NCBI RefSeq assembly: GCF_030052995.1
Contig: NZ_JASJPW010000008.1
Coordinates: forward strand, 1-25,372
Reading direction: 5' to 3'
DNA: 25,372 nt
Origin: Gemmobacter sp. 24YEA27
GTDB taxonomy: Bacteria > Pseudomonadota > Alphaproteobacteria > Rhodobacterales > Rhodobacteraceae
Part shown: piece by piece, positions 8,031-16,131 of the stretch
Position numbering within the stretch: the stretch's first letter is position 1
How the letters are laid out: every line of letters starts with the position of its first letter
Made by a program: the position numbers and the translations under genes
Notes under the pieces: model-generated
Databases searched by the model: none
The model's input: the letters and a program-made list of their open reading frames with translations, nothing else
What the model was told of the DNA's origin: nothing

Positions 8031-8051
8031 CGGCCCTCACCGGATGGATAC
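8031..8051. repeat. IS66 terminal inverted repeat, tnpA side
   Basis: Read on the minus strand it begins GTATCCATCCGGTG, the counterpart of the end at 5516, and lies 40 bp upstream of the tnpA start. Confidence 0.85.
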
Positions 8052-8165
8052 GATCCATCTTCGCTTCCGTCCTGTGGATCGTTTGCCCCAGGGCGGCTTT
8101 GGACAGTGTTTCGGCAATTGCCGAAGAAGCCAGCCGCGCGTCTTCAGGCGTGGCAAAGGGCTGCG

Positions 8166-8936
8166 CTACCGCCCAACATATCGTGCAGGGCTATCCCCCA
8201 TAATCCCTTTGAACATGGCGATGAAGGCAGAGGCGGTCGCATAGCCAAGATCAAGCGCGATGGTCTCGACGCTTACATCCTCCTGCAGCATTGCGATGGC
8301 GCGAACCGCACGCTGCCGGTTGCGCCATTCGGTCAGAGACATTCCCAGATCTCGTTTACACAGCCGAAGCAGCGTCCGTTCACTCAGCCCAAAAGATCGG
8401 GCAAGTGTGGCGGTGCTTCTCCGATCCGACGGAGTGTCGTGCAACGCGGCCAGCAGCCGTTTCAACGCGGGCTCGTCGCTGTCAGGCAGGAAGCTCTGGG
8501 TTACCGGGCAGCGCTCCATCTCATCGACCATCACGCGCAGCAGTCGGGCTTGCTGCGCTGTGTCATCGAAAGAGGCCAGTTCCAGTCGGTCGAGCATTGC
8601 CCGGAGCAAAGGGGTTACGCGCAGGGAAACCGGCACATCGGGCATTTCTGCGCAAAGGGACTGATCGATATAGATCGAGACATGCACCGTGGCCTTGCGA
8701 TTATATCCGACCTGATCGGCCCCTGCAGGGATCCAGAAGGCCATATGAGGCGGCGCCAGCAGCACCTGGCCGCCGGTTCGCAACTCGGTCACGCCACTAT
8801 AGGAATAGACGAACTCCCCCCAGGGGTGTCGCATGAAAGGATAAGTTCCGTTATCCGGCATGGCTTCGACCCGAAACCAGATCGGCGCTGGCAGGGTGAC
8901 ATGTCCCGGCGGCTGGCGGAGATGCGGCGGTTGCAT
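8166..8936 (-). CDS. AraC family transcriptional regulator with cupin N-terminal domain
   Basis: Residues ~10-95 form a cupin-like sensor domain (LPAPIWFRVEAMP, HPWGEFVYSYSGVTEL, PPHMAFWIPAGADQV). The C-terminal ~100 residues form the double helix-turn-helix of AraC/XylS proteins (STATLARSFGLSERTLLRLCKRDLG, then VETIALDLGYATASAFIAMFKGIMGDSPARY). I prefer ATG 8936 (256 residues), the usual start of this subgroup; a TTG at 9005 in the same frame would add 23 residues but consume the shared promoter. The gene is divergent from the EamA transporter, whose expression it probably controls; the effector is unknown. An in-frame but startless remnant lies between its stop and the IS66 end. Confidence 0.88.
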   Translation of the reverse strand: MQPPHLRQPPGHVTLPAPIWFRVEAMPDNGTYPFMRHPWGEFVYSYSGVTELRTGGQVLLAPPHMAFWIPAGADQVGYNRKATVHVSIYIDQSLCAEMPDVPVSLRVTPLLRAMLDRLELASFDDTAQQARLLRVMVDEMERCPVTQSFLPDSDEPALKRLLAALHDTPSDRRSTATLARSFGLSERTLLRLCKRDLGMSLTEWRNRQRAVRAIAMLQEDVSVETIALDLGYATASAFIAMFKGIMGDSPARYVGR

Positions 8937-9034
8937 GATTGGCAGATTCCCGGAATGGAATGGCGGATAATCACTATATGCACCAATATCGCCAGAGGTA
9001 GACAAGGCAAGTGCTTTAACGAACGGCTCCTTCC

Positions 9035-9973
9035 ATGAAACGACCGATTGACCTTACGGCCTTTGGGCTGATGATCCTGCTTTGCCTCACCTGGGGCCTG
9101 CAGCAGACCGCGATGAAACTTGCAGCCCCGGGCATCGACCCGATGCTGCAGATCGGGCTGCGCTCCGCCATGGCGGCAGCCCTTGTCTTCGCCATCAGCC
9201 GACTGATCCGCCGCGACCGCTGGCGGCCCCGCATTTTCCTGGGCCCGGGCCTGCTGGCAGGCACGCTCTTTGCGCTGGAGTTTCTGCTGGTGGCCGAGGG
9301 GCTGCGCTGGACCACGGCATCGCATATCGGGGTATTCCTTTATACCGGGCCGATCTTTGCCGCCATCGGGCTGCATTTTGCCCAGCCGGATGAGAGAATG
9401 GCGCGCGTTCAGTGGCTGGGGGTGGCGATAACCTTCACCGGAGTGGCGGCGATCTTTCTTTTGCCAGAGCTGCGCGGCAATCAGCCCCTCGCGCCGTCGA
9501 TGATTGTCGGTGACCTGCTTGGCCTTGGTGCCGGTATTGCCTGGGGGCTGACGACGGTCGTTATACGCACCTCGCGCCTTGCCAATGCGCCTCCGGCCCA
9601 GACGCTGACAAACCAGCTTTTCGTGGCGGGCATTGTGGCCCTTGCTTTCAGCGCTCTGACCGGACGCCTAGGGATGCAGCCCAGTGCCGGCGACTTGGTA
9701 AATCTTGGGTTTCAGACCATAATCATCTGCACTGTCAGCTTTATGATATGGTTCCGCCTCCTTCAGGTCTATCCGTCCTCCCGCCTCGGGGTGCTCAGCC
9801 TCATGACGCCCGTCTTCGGTGTGATGTCAGGTGCGCTGCTGCTGGGCGAACATCTGACGCCGGACTTCCTCTTTGGCGGCGCCCTGGTGCTTCTGGGAAT
9901 GCTTACGGTTGAGGCCCACGACCTGCTGCTGCGTCGTCGCTGCCTCCGGCAGGGGCATGCCGGAACAAGCTGA
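9035..9973 (+). CDS. EamA/DMT superfamily transporter
   Basis: A 312-residue inner-membrane protein with about ten hydrophobic segments arranged as two EamA repeats. It opens FGLMILLCLTWGLQQTAMK, a classic first EamA helix, and the second repeat begins near GDLLGLGAGIAWGLTTVVIR. Length is standard. Members export or exchange amino acids, metabolites or drugs, and the substrate cannot be told from sequence. The divergent AraC regulator with a compact shared promoter suggests an inducible efflux pair. No strong Shine-Dalgarno sequence precedes the ATG. Its relation to the arginine-derivative genes downstream is positional only. Confidence 0.88.
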   Translation: MKRPIDLTAFGLMILLCLTWGLQQTAMKLAAPGIDPMLQIGLRSAMAAALVFAISRLIRRDRWRPRIFLGPGLLAGTLFALEFLLVAEGLRWTTASHIGVFLYTGPIFAAIGLHFAQPDERMARVQWLGVAITFTGVAAIFLLPELRGNQPLAPSMIVGDLLGLGAGIAWGLTTVVIRTSRLANAPPAQTLTNQLFVAGIVALAFSALTGRLGMQPSAGDLVNLGFQTIIICTVSFMIWFRLLQVYPSSRLGVLSLMTPVFGVMSGALLLGEHLTPDFLFGGALVLLGMLTVEAHDLLLRRRCLRQGHAGTS

Positions 9974-10074
9974 GCGAGGTAATAATCCCCTGGAAAAACG
10001 GGCGTTATATCTAAATAGCGCTGCTCTCCAGAACCTGCCGGGCAATCCGGTGCAAGAAAAGCAATGGGAGTGGA

Positions 10075-10099
10075 CGCAGTCCCGTCGTCTGGGACTGCG
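10075..10099 (+). terminator. Hairpin downstream of the EamA transporter
   Basis: CGCAGTCCC (10075-10083) and GGGACTGCG (10091-10099) form a perfect 9-bp stem with a 7-nt loop, about 100 bp after the transporter stop. There is no clear T tract, so it is a terminator-like structure rather than a classical intrinsic terminator. Confidence 0.5.
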
Positions 10100-10239
10100 A
10101 TTATGACACCCCGTCAGCGCTCACCGAACCAGGCGAAGGGTGCCGCGCAGCGCAGCTCTGCCAGATGGTCGGGACTGGCGAGGGGGCGGGATGAAGCAGA
10201 TCCGGTTCTGGGCATGTCATGGTTTTCAGGTGCTTATGT

Positions 10240-10345
10240 TCTGACAGAGATATATCTATTATATGATATGTTGTATATAACAAATCTGTGGATGGCTAAG
10301 CACCGGCGAAGCGGCTAGCATCCGGCGAAGAGAAAGAGGGGTTGG
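10240..10345 (+). promoter_or_regulatory. A/T-rich promoter region with TTGT-N5-ACAA operator-like site for the GntR gene
   Basis: A markedly A/T-rich segment (10248-10286) stands out in GC-rich DNA before the GntR gene. It contains TTGTATATAACAA at 10271-10283, two 4-bp inverted arms around 5 bp, which resembles the operators of FCD-type GntR regulators. Autoregulation is inferred. An AGAGG ribosome binding site lies just before the ATG at 10346. The remaining 9974-10240 stretch holds only the hairpin at 10075. Confidence 0.5.
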
Positions 10346-11014
10346 ATGTCCGGTATCTCCAATGCAAATCGGATCAGGAACGCTCTGGAAAATGCCATTG
10401 TAGAAGGTATTCACGCCCCGGGTTCGCGTCTCGATCCTGAGGCGCTGGAACGCGAGTTCGACTGTTCCCGCACCCCGGTTCGCGAAGCATTGCATCAGCT
10501 GGAGGCCTCGGGCCTTGTGCGGGTGATGCCCAAGCGCGGCACCTATGTCAGCTCCTGGTCGGTGGAAGAACTGGCCGAACGGTTCGAGGCCATGGCCGAG
10601 GCCGAAGCCACTTGCTGCCGTCTTGCGGCGCGGCGGATCACCGCCCCGGAGCTCGCGGCTTTAGAGGCGCTGCACCGGCAATGCGCGGACCTGGCCGAAG
10701 CGGGCGATGCCGAGGGTTATTACCGGCATAATTCGCTGTTCCACCATGCCATCTTCCGCGCCACGCATAATGCGTTTTTGCAGCAGGAGACGGAGCGGCT
10801 GCACGCGATGCTGCAGCCCTACCGGCGGATGCAGCTGCGGGTGCGCAACCGGATCCCGCGATCCTGGAGTGAACATGATGCGATCCTGGCGGCGATCCGG
10901 GCCGGGGAGGGCGAGGCGGCCGCCATTGCGATGCGCGATCATGTGATCGTACAGGGTGACCGCTTTCATGACCTCGTGGCCGCGCTGCGGGCCTGTGCGC
11001 CGGCGGGGCGCTGA
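10346..11014 (+). CDS. GntR family transcriptional regulator, FadR/FCD subfamily
   Basis: A 222-residue regulator. The N-terminal winged helix (~residues 5-70) has the GntR pattern: IRNALENAIVEGIHAPGSRL, EREFDCSRTPVREALHQLEASGLV, then PKRGTYVSSWS. The C-terminal all-helical FCD domain (~80-215) shows the ligand/metal-site histidines in NSLFHHAIFRATHN and SEHDAILAAIRAGEGEAAAIAMRDHV. Such proteins usually sense carboxylates or amino-acid-derived acids. It ends 6 bp from the convergent Lrp/AsnC gene. It sits at the edge of the arginine-derivative island and may regulate it or itself; the effector is unknown. Confidence 0.9.
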   Translation: MSGISNANRIRNALENAIVEGIHAPGSRLDPEALEREFDCSRTPVREALHQLEASGLVRVMPKRGTYVSSWSVEELAERFEAMAEAEATCCRLAARRITAPELAALEALHRQCADLAEAGDAEGYYRHNSLFHHAIFRATHNAFLQQETERLHAMLQPYRRMQLRVRNRIPRSWSEHDAILAAIRAGEGEAAAIAMRDHVIVQGDRFHDLVAALRACAPAGR

Positions 11015-11020
11015 CCCGTC

Positions 11021-11473
11021 TCAGCCGCTGACCGAACTCAGCATCAGGCTGGTCTCGCTGTTCAGCACGCCGTCGATCATGCGGATTTCGCGCAAGAGCT
11101 CGTCGAAATGCGACAGGCTGTCGGCGCGGATCTCGGCGATGAGATCCCAGCCGCCATTGGTGGTATGCAGCGCCACCACCGCCGGCAGACCGCGCATCTT
11201 GCGGATCACCTGTGAGGTCGATTTCCCCACCACTTCGATCATCATGATCGCCCGGAATGAGCCGCTTTCGTAATCCTCGCGCACGCGGATTGTGAAACCA
11301 AGGATCGCGCCCGCGCTGAGAAGCCGGTCGAGGCGGTTTTGAACTGTCCCACGCGAAACCCCAAGTGCATCGGCAAGCTTCGAGAGCGGCGCACGGCCAT
11401 CGGCGCGCAGAAAGCTGATCAGCTTGCGGTCCAATTCATCGAAAACGAGTTTCGCCTGATCGTGTCCTGCCAT
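11021..11473 (-). CDS. Lrp/AsnC family transcriptional regulator
   Basis: A 150-residue protein: N-terminal helix-turn-helix (FDELDRKLISFLRADGRAPLS, then LADALGVSRGTVQNRLDRLLSAGAILGF) followed by the RAM ligand-binding domain (FRAIMMIEVVG through LMLSSV). The start MAGHDQ at 11473 gives the normal family length; a longer in-frame extension to 11899 would run through ocd and is rejected. It is divergent from the ornithine cyclodeaminase gene across a 147-bp A/T-rich region with several inverted repeats, the usual layout for a local Lrp-type activator responding to an amino acid, here plausibly arginine, citrulline or ornithine (inferred). Confidence 0.92.
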   Translation of the reverse strand: MAGHDQAKLVFDELDRKLISFLRADGRAPLSKLADALGVSRGTVQNRLDRLLSAGAILGFTIRVREDYESGSFRAIMMIEVVGKSTSQVIRKMRGLPAVVALHTTNGGWDLIAEIRADSLSHFDELLREIRMIDGVLNSETSLMLSSVSG

Positions 11474-11620
11474 CCGCTTCCTGACGATATTTGCAACATC
11501 ACTATAAGATGTGATCAAAATAATCCAGAATAATGCCGGATTATAGCATTTTATTTGTATATTGCTCTGTCGGACACTTTTGCTCACGGTCCTGAGCCCG
11601 CCTCGACCAAGGAGAAAAAG
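11474..11620. promoter_or_regulatory. Divergent promoter/operator region between lrp-like gene and ocd
   Basis: This A/T-rich intergenic region carries two clear inverted repeats: ATCAC/GTGAT (11498-11515, 8-bp spacer) and ATAATCC/GGATTAT (11520-11526 and 11538-11544, 11-bp spacer). A further AATGC/GCATT pair overlaps the second. Multiple degenerate palindromes at about two-turn spacing are typical of Lrp/AsnC octamer binding. AAGGAG at 11609-11614 is a strong ribosome binding site for ocd. Confidence 0.6.
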
Positions 11621-12696
11621 ATGCAAAAAACAGTCCCGTCCGGTCGGGCGCTTGTGCCCTTTGTCAGCGTTGAGAACATGGCGCGCCTGATCACCAGCAT
11701 CGGCCTGCCGCGCCTGCTGACAGAGCTTGTCGATTATATCGAACAGGATTTCCGACGCTGGCAGAGCTTTGAAAAAGCGCCGCGCGTCGCGTCGCATTCC
11801 GAAGGCGGCGTGATCGAACTGATGCCGACCTCGGATCATGTGAATTATGTCTTCAAATATGTGAACGGCCACCCGGTCAATCTGCAGCGCAACCTGCAAA
11901 CCGTTGTGGCCTTCGGCGTGCTCTCGGATGTCGAGACCGGCTATCCGCTCCTTCTGACCGAGATGACACTTTTGACCGCGCTGCGCACGGCGGCGACTTC
12001 AGCCATGGTGGCGCGGCTGCTGGCCCCGAAAGACGCGCGCGTGCTGGCGCTGATCGGCAATGGCGCCCAGGCCGAATTCCAGGCCATCGCCATGCAAACC
12101 ATTTGCGGCATCGAAGAGGTGCGGCTTTACGATATCGACCCTGCCGCCACCGCCAAGACGCGCGCAATCTTGCGGCGACCGGCCTCAGGATCACCGAATG
12201 CAAAAGCGTCGAAGAGGTTGTCCTTGGCGCGCAGATCATCACCACCTGCACGGCTGACAAGCAAAATGCCACGATCCTCACCGATAACCTGGTTGGTGAC
12301 GGGGTGCATATCAACGCGATCGGCGGCGACTGCCCCGGCAAGACCGAACTGGCCGCTGCCATCCTCACCCGTTCGGATGTGTTCGTCGAGTTTCCGCCCC
12401 AGACCCGGATCGAGGGCGAGATCCAGCAGATGCCCGAAGATTTCCCGGTGACCGAGCTCTGGCAGGTGCTGAACGGCGATCGCCCGGGCCGGGTGTCTGA
12501 CCGCCAGATCACGCTTTTTGACAGCGTGGGCTTCGCCATCGAGGATTTCAGCGCCGTCCGCTATATCCGCGACAGGATCCGGGATACTGACTTTAAAGAG
12601 GATCTGGACCTGCTGGCCGATCCTGATGACACCCGGGATCTTTACGGCATGATGGGGCGTATCGCCGGGACCGCTGCGCAGGGTGCCGCAAAATGA
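11621..12696 (+). CDS. Ornithine cyclodeaminase (one frameshift)
   Basis: Cytoplasmic NAD-dependent enzyme of the ornithine cyclodeaminase/mu-crystallin family, converting L-ornithine to L-proline and ammonia. The start at 11621 follows AAGGAG. The N-terminal half has the substrate-domain features (FVSVENMARLI, then SEGGVIELMPTSDHVNYVFKYVNGHP); the Rossmann motif is VLALIGNGAQAEFQA, followed by the conserved NAIGGDCPGKTEL in the second frame. Frames join near 12160-12165, where one base seems lost; restoring it gives ...ARNLAATGLRITECKS-like sequence and a protein of about 358 residues, normal for the long OCD type. Its stop overlaps the next ATG by 4 bp (ATGA), so the pair is translationally coupled. 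It would finish the route from citrulline-derived ornithine to proline. Confidence 0.88.
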
Positions 12697-13624
12697 AGGC
12701 GATCCGCACCTCCGTCCAGGCGCCTTCCGATGTGGTGATGATCCGGCCGCATCGTTTCACGGTGAATACAGAAACCGCCTCGGACAATGTGTTCCAGAAG
12801 ATGGAAGAGGCGGCGACCGGTCTCTCCGGTCTGGCGCATCAGGAAATCACCCGCGCGGTCGGGACCCTGCGGGGCCATGGCATCCGGGTGCATCTCTTCG
12901 AGGATGAGGGCCAGGACACCCCGGATTCCGTCTTTCCGAATAACTGGTTCTCGACCCATGCCGGCGGCCATGTGGCGATCTACCCGATGAAGGCGCCCAG
13001 CCGCCGGCGTGAGCGCAGGGCCGATATCATCGAAATGCTGAAAGCCGAATACCGTGTGCAGGACGTGATCGACTATTCCGGGCTGGAACCTGACGGGCTG
13101 TTTCTGGAAGGCACCGGCGCTATGGTTCTCGACCATAGCGACCGGGTGGCCTATGCCGTCCAGTCCGAGCGCACCAATCCCATCGCTCTGGAACGGTTCT
13201 GCACGCATTTCAACTTTGAACCGATGGTGTTCGGCGCGGCGGACCGGCATGGCGTGGCGATCTACCACACCAATGTGCTGATGTGCATCGCAACCGATTA
13301 CGCGCTTGTCGGCCTGTCTCTCATCACCGATGCCGCGCGGCGCGACGAGATTGCGAACCGTCTGCGCGATACCGGACGCGAGGTGATCGACATCAGCGAA
13401 GAGCAGATTGCCCGTTTTGCAGGCAATGCGCTTGAGTTGAGCGGAGAATCCGGGCGAATCCTCGTGATGTCCACCACCGCCGCGCGAGCCTCTCGCAGAG
13501 GCAGATCGATCTGATCGAAACCTCGACCCCGATTGTCGCGCTGGATATTCCGACCATTGAACGGGCCGGGGGATCGGTGCGCTGCACGATCGCGGGGCTT
13601 CATCTTACCCGCCGAACCAGGTAG
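12693..13624 (+). CDS. Arginine deiminase-related hydrolase, CtlX (citrulline hydrolase)-like (one frameshift)
   Basis: A pentein-fold (amidinotransferase superfamily) enzyme of the CtlX type, a group linked to hydrolysis of citrulline to ornithine, CO2 and ammonia. It shows the diagnostic PDSVFPNNWFSTH segment (~residues 70-82), EGTGAMVLDH, the catalytic-His region IYHTNVLMCIATDYALVG, and the catalytic-Cys motif GGSVRCTIAGLHL near the end. The Cys motif lies after a frame break near 13486, where one base in a GC-rich run is missing; the restored tail SLSQRQIDLIETSTPIVALD is normal and ends at 13624, giving about 310 residues. It is coupled to ocd by a 4-bp overlap, fitting a product (ornithine) passed to that enzyme. 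Substrate assignment is by family and context. Confidence 0.8.
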
Positions 13625-13637
13625 GTCACAACCGAAC

Positions 13638-13667
13638 CTGCCCGGCGGCACTATGGCCGCCGGGCAG
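13638..13667 (+). terminator. Perfect 12-bp-stem hairpin between the CtlX-like and DDAH genes
   Basis: CTGCCCGGCGGC (13638-13649) pairs exactly with GCCGCCGGGCAG (13656-13667) around a 6-nt loop, 13 bp after the upstream stop. There is no T run, so it may attenuate, process or stabilise the operon mRNA rather than fully terminate it. Confidence 0.55.
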
Positions 13668-13731
13668 AAACTGCACCCCCGCTGCGGGACTTCCTTTCGG
13701 CCTTATCCCGGCCCATCTTCAGGTGACTTCC

Positions 13732-14531
13732 ATGACCACGACCCCCGTTTACCGTTTCAACTCGGTCATTCTGCGCGCGCCGTCGCGCTCGATTGTGAAT
13801 GGCCTGCGGGCGGTGGATACCGGCAACCCGACCTATGAGGGCGTGAAGGCGGAACATGAGGCCTATATTGCGGCGCTGACCGATGCCGGCTGCGAAGTCA
13901 CGCTTCTGCCGGCGCTGGAGGAATTCCCGGATTCCGTTTTCGTCGAAGACCCCGCGCTGGTGTTTTCCGAAGGCGCGGTGATCCTGCGCCCTGGCGCCGA
14001 GACCCGGATGCGCGAAACGCAGCATATCGCGCCGGTCCTGCGCGAGAAATTCGCGACCGTGCTGGAACTGGCCGAGGGTGGCTATGCCGATGGCGGCGAT
14101 ATCCTGACCACACCGGACCAGGTGATGATCGGCCTCTCGGCCAGGACCGACCGCAAGGGGCCGAGGCGCTGCAGGATTGTCTGACGCAGCTTGGTCTCAA
14201 ATCCTCCATCGTCGCCACGCCCGAAGGCGTGCTGCATTTCAAGACCGACTGCTCGCTCGTTGGCGATGACCTGGTGCTTTCGACCGGCCGGCTGGCGGCC
14301 TCGGGGGTCTTTGCGGGACTGCGCACCCTGATCGTGCCCGAGGGCGAAGAAGCCGCCGCCAATGCGCTGCGTGTCAATGACGTGGTGCTGGTGGGCAAGA
14401 CCTTCCCGCGCACCATCGACCTGCTGACCGCCGAGGGTCTGACTGTCGTCGCCATCGACACGACCCAGATCGGCAAAGTGGATGCGGGGCTGTCCTGCAT
14501 GTCTCTGCGCTGGTTTGATCCCAAAAAATAA
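13732..14531 (+). CDS. N(omega),N(omega)-dimethylarginine dimethylaminohydrolase (one frameshift)
   Basis: DDAH hydrolyses asymmetric dimethylarginine or monomethylarginine to citrulline plus the methylamine. The start at 13732 is preceded by AGGTGA. Family marks are FPDSVFVEDPALVF (~residues 64-77), EGGYADGGDIL, the catalytic-His segment LHFKTDCSLVGDDLVL, and the catalytic-Cys segment DAGLSCMSLRWF at the C-terminus. The frame breaks near 14157-14160, where a run of four G should be five (DRKG-AEALQD), giving about 266 residues, close to the usual 255-260. The citrulline made here is the substrate expected for the CtlX-like neighbour, and the importer genes follow. Confidence 0.9.
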
Positions 14532-14572
14532 TTAAAAGACAAACCACCCCCAACTCCTGACAGGGAAAGACG

Positions 14573-15355
14573 ATGAAAAAGACCCTCCTCTCCATGGCAG
14601 TCCTCGCGGCGGTTTCGACCGCCGCCCATGCCGAACCGCTGCGCCTTGGCGTCAGCCCCGAGCCCTATATGCCGATGACCTCGTTCGATTCCTCGGGCAC
14701 CTGGGTCGGCATCGAGGCCGAGCTGACCAATCTGCTTTGCGCCGATATCCCGGAAGGCTGCGAAATCCGCCAGATGACCTGGGAAGCGCTGATCCCCGCC
14801 CTTCAGGAGAAAAAGTTCGACTTCATCGTCGGTGCCTTCTCGGTCACCGACAAGCGTCGTGAAGTTGTCGATTTCAGCACGCCCTATGTCTACGCCCAGA
14901 CCGATGTCATCGGCGCCAAAGCAGACAGCCGCCCGCTTGCGCTGGTCAAGGATCCGAATGGCGAGGGCGAGGTGCTGTCGGCGGAAGGTCTTGATGGCGT
15001 CATCTTCGGCGTTCAGGCCGCAACGATTCAGGCGAATTACATCGCGGCTTACCTGCCCGACAACGGCACCCAGAACTACAATAATGCCGATAATGCGATC
15101 TCGGATCTCATGGCGGGCCGCGTCGATTACATCGTTGTGGACAGCGATTACGGCAAAGACTTCCTGACCTCTGCCGATGGCGCGGACTATGAGACCAAGA
15201 TGCGCCTGCCCAATAATATTGTCCTTGGCGAAGGCGTGGCCTATGCCGTGCGCAAGGGCGATGCCGAGACCCTCGACAAGGTGAATACCGCGCTTGAAAA
15301 ACTCCTCGAGGCCGGCACCGCGAAAGAGATCCTGACCAAATGGGGTCGTGAGTAA
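14573..15355 (+). CDS. Polar/basic amino acid ABC transporter substrate-binding protein
   Basis: Family 3 periplasmic solute-binding protein (ArgT/HisJ type), 260 residues. It has a cleavable signal peptide (MKKTLLSMAVLAAVSTAAHA, cleavage probably after AHA). Then come LRLGVSPEPYMPMTSFD and the two-lobe hallmarks WVGIEAELTNLLC, WEALIPALQEKKFDFIVG and SVTDKRREVVDFSTPY. GGGAAAG lies just upstream of the ATG. It captures the substrate for the permeases downstream; the operon context suggests arginine, methylarginine, citrulline or ornithine (inferred). A hairpin with T run directly after its stop would let it be made in excess over the permeases. Confidence 0.92.
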   Translation: MKKTLLSMAVLAAVSTAAHAEPLRLGVSPEPYMPMTSFDSSGTWVGIEAELTNLLCADIPEGCEIRQMTWEALIPALQEKKFDFIVGAFSVTDKRREVVDFSTPYVYAQTDVIGAKADSRPLALVKDPNGEGEVLSAEGLDGVIFGVQAATIQANYIAAYLPDNGTQNYNNADNAISDLMAGRVDYIVVDSDYGKDFLTSADGADYETKMRLPNNIVLGEGVAYAVRKGDAETLDKVNTALEKLLEAGTAKEILTKWGRE

Positions 15356-15366
15356 GCCAATCTTAC

Positions 15367-15398
15367 GGGGCAGGGCCGGACGGCGCTGCCCCATTTTT
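15367..15398 (+). terminator. Intrinsic (partial) terminator between binding-protein and permease genes
   Basis: GGGGCAG (15367-15373) pairs with CTGCCCC (15386-15392), with further GCC/GGC pairing inside, and is followed directly by ATTTTT. This is the best intrinsic terminator in the window. Leaky terminators after the binding-protein gene are common in ABC operons. Confidence 0.8.
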
Positions 15399-15420
15399 CT
15401 GCAAAGGCGAATACAGGTCG

Positions 15421-16131
15421 ATGGACTCAAAATGGGAATTGCTCGGCTGGGGTGATGCCGGCTGGGGCGACCAGCTTCTGCATGGCTTCATGATGACGAT
15501 CGTCGTATCGGTGATTGCCTATGCGCTGTCGCTTACGATCGGACTTCTGGCGGCGCTGAGCAAACTCTCCGCGAGCCGCATTCTGCGCGGCATTGCCAAT
15601 ACTTATACGACAATTGTGCGCTCTCTGCCCGAGCTTCTGGTCATCCTGATCGTCTATTTCTCGCTGGTCGGCGGGGCGGAAAAGCTGCTGAAGAGCCTGG
15701 GGCTGGTCAGCGACAGGTTTGAATTCAGCGGGTTCTGGGCTGCGGTCGTCGCACTGGCCTTCGTCAATGGCGCCTTCATGACCGAGGTGATGCGCGCCGG
15801 CATCCTCGCGGTGCCAAAGGGCCAGACCGAGGCGGCCGAGGCCATCGGCATGCCGCGCGCGCTGCTGTTTCGCCGCATCGTGCTGCCGCAGATGCTGCGC
15901 CATTCGGTGCCGGGCCTGGGCAATCTCTGGCTTGCCATCACCAAGGAAAGCGCGGTCGTGGCCGTGCTTGGCACCTTCAACGAGCTGCTCTTTACCGCTT
16001 ATCGCGCCGCCGGGGTGACCAAGGAATACGGGCTCTTCTACAGCGTGGTCGCCGCTGCCTTCCTCCTCATCTCGCTGGTTTCCATGGCGATCATCCATCG
16101 CATCGAAAAGCGCGTGGGAAGGGGCTTCTGA
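15421..16131 (+). CDS. Amino acid ABC transporter permease, HisQ/GlnP family
   Basis: A 236-residue inner-membrane permease with about five hydrophobic segments. It opens with the HGFMMTIVVSVIAYALSLTIG first helix typical of the HisMQ family and carries the EAA loop (EAAEAIGMPRALLFRRIVLPQML) that docks on the ATPase. NTYTTIVRSLPELLVILIVYF is the characteristic second helix region. Its stop overlaps the start of the second permease by one base (TGATG), so both subunits are co-translated. It forms a heterodimeric pore with that partner. Substrate specificity cannot be read from the permease. Confidence 0.92.
   Translation: MDSKWELLGWGDAGWGDQLLHGFMMTIVVSVIAYALSLTIGLLAALSKLSASRILRGIANTYTTIVRSLPELLVILIVYFSLVGGAEKLLKSLGLVSDRFEFSGFWAAVVALAFVNGAFMTEVMRAGILAVPKGQTEAAEAIGMPRALLFRRIVLPQMLRHSVPGLGNLWLAITKESAVVAVLGTFNELLFTAYRAAGVTKEYGLFYSVVAAAFLLISLVSMAIIHRIEKRVGRGF

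Larger units (their letters stand above)
5516..8051 (-). mobile_element. Complete IS66-family insertion sequence
   Basis: A 2.5-kb element with the three-gene IS66 layout (tnpA, tnpB, tnpC, all on the minus strand). The terminal inverted repeats are at 5516-5536 (starting GTAACCATCCGG) and 8031-8051 (reverse complement starting GTATCCATCCGG), matching at 17 of 21 positions. The flanks are GATCCAGA on the left and GATCCATC on the right; only 6 of the 8 bp expected for an IS66 target duplication agree. An almost identical second copy, in the same orientation, begins at 23833. Confidence 0.93.

Noticed and set aside
11021..11899. Long version of the Lrp/AsnC frame starting at 11899
   Set aside because: The extension runs antisense through the start of ocd. 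The normal Lrp length begins at 11473.
12100..14200. Programmed frameshifting in ocd, the CtlX-like gene and DDAH
   Set aside because: These families do not use recoding, the sites lack slippery heptamers with structures, and other genes in the window show the same kind of single-base loss.
13898..15430. 510-codon minus-strand open frame
   Set aside because: It lies antisense to DDAH and the substrate-binding protein, both with clear family motifs, and shows no domain of its own.
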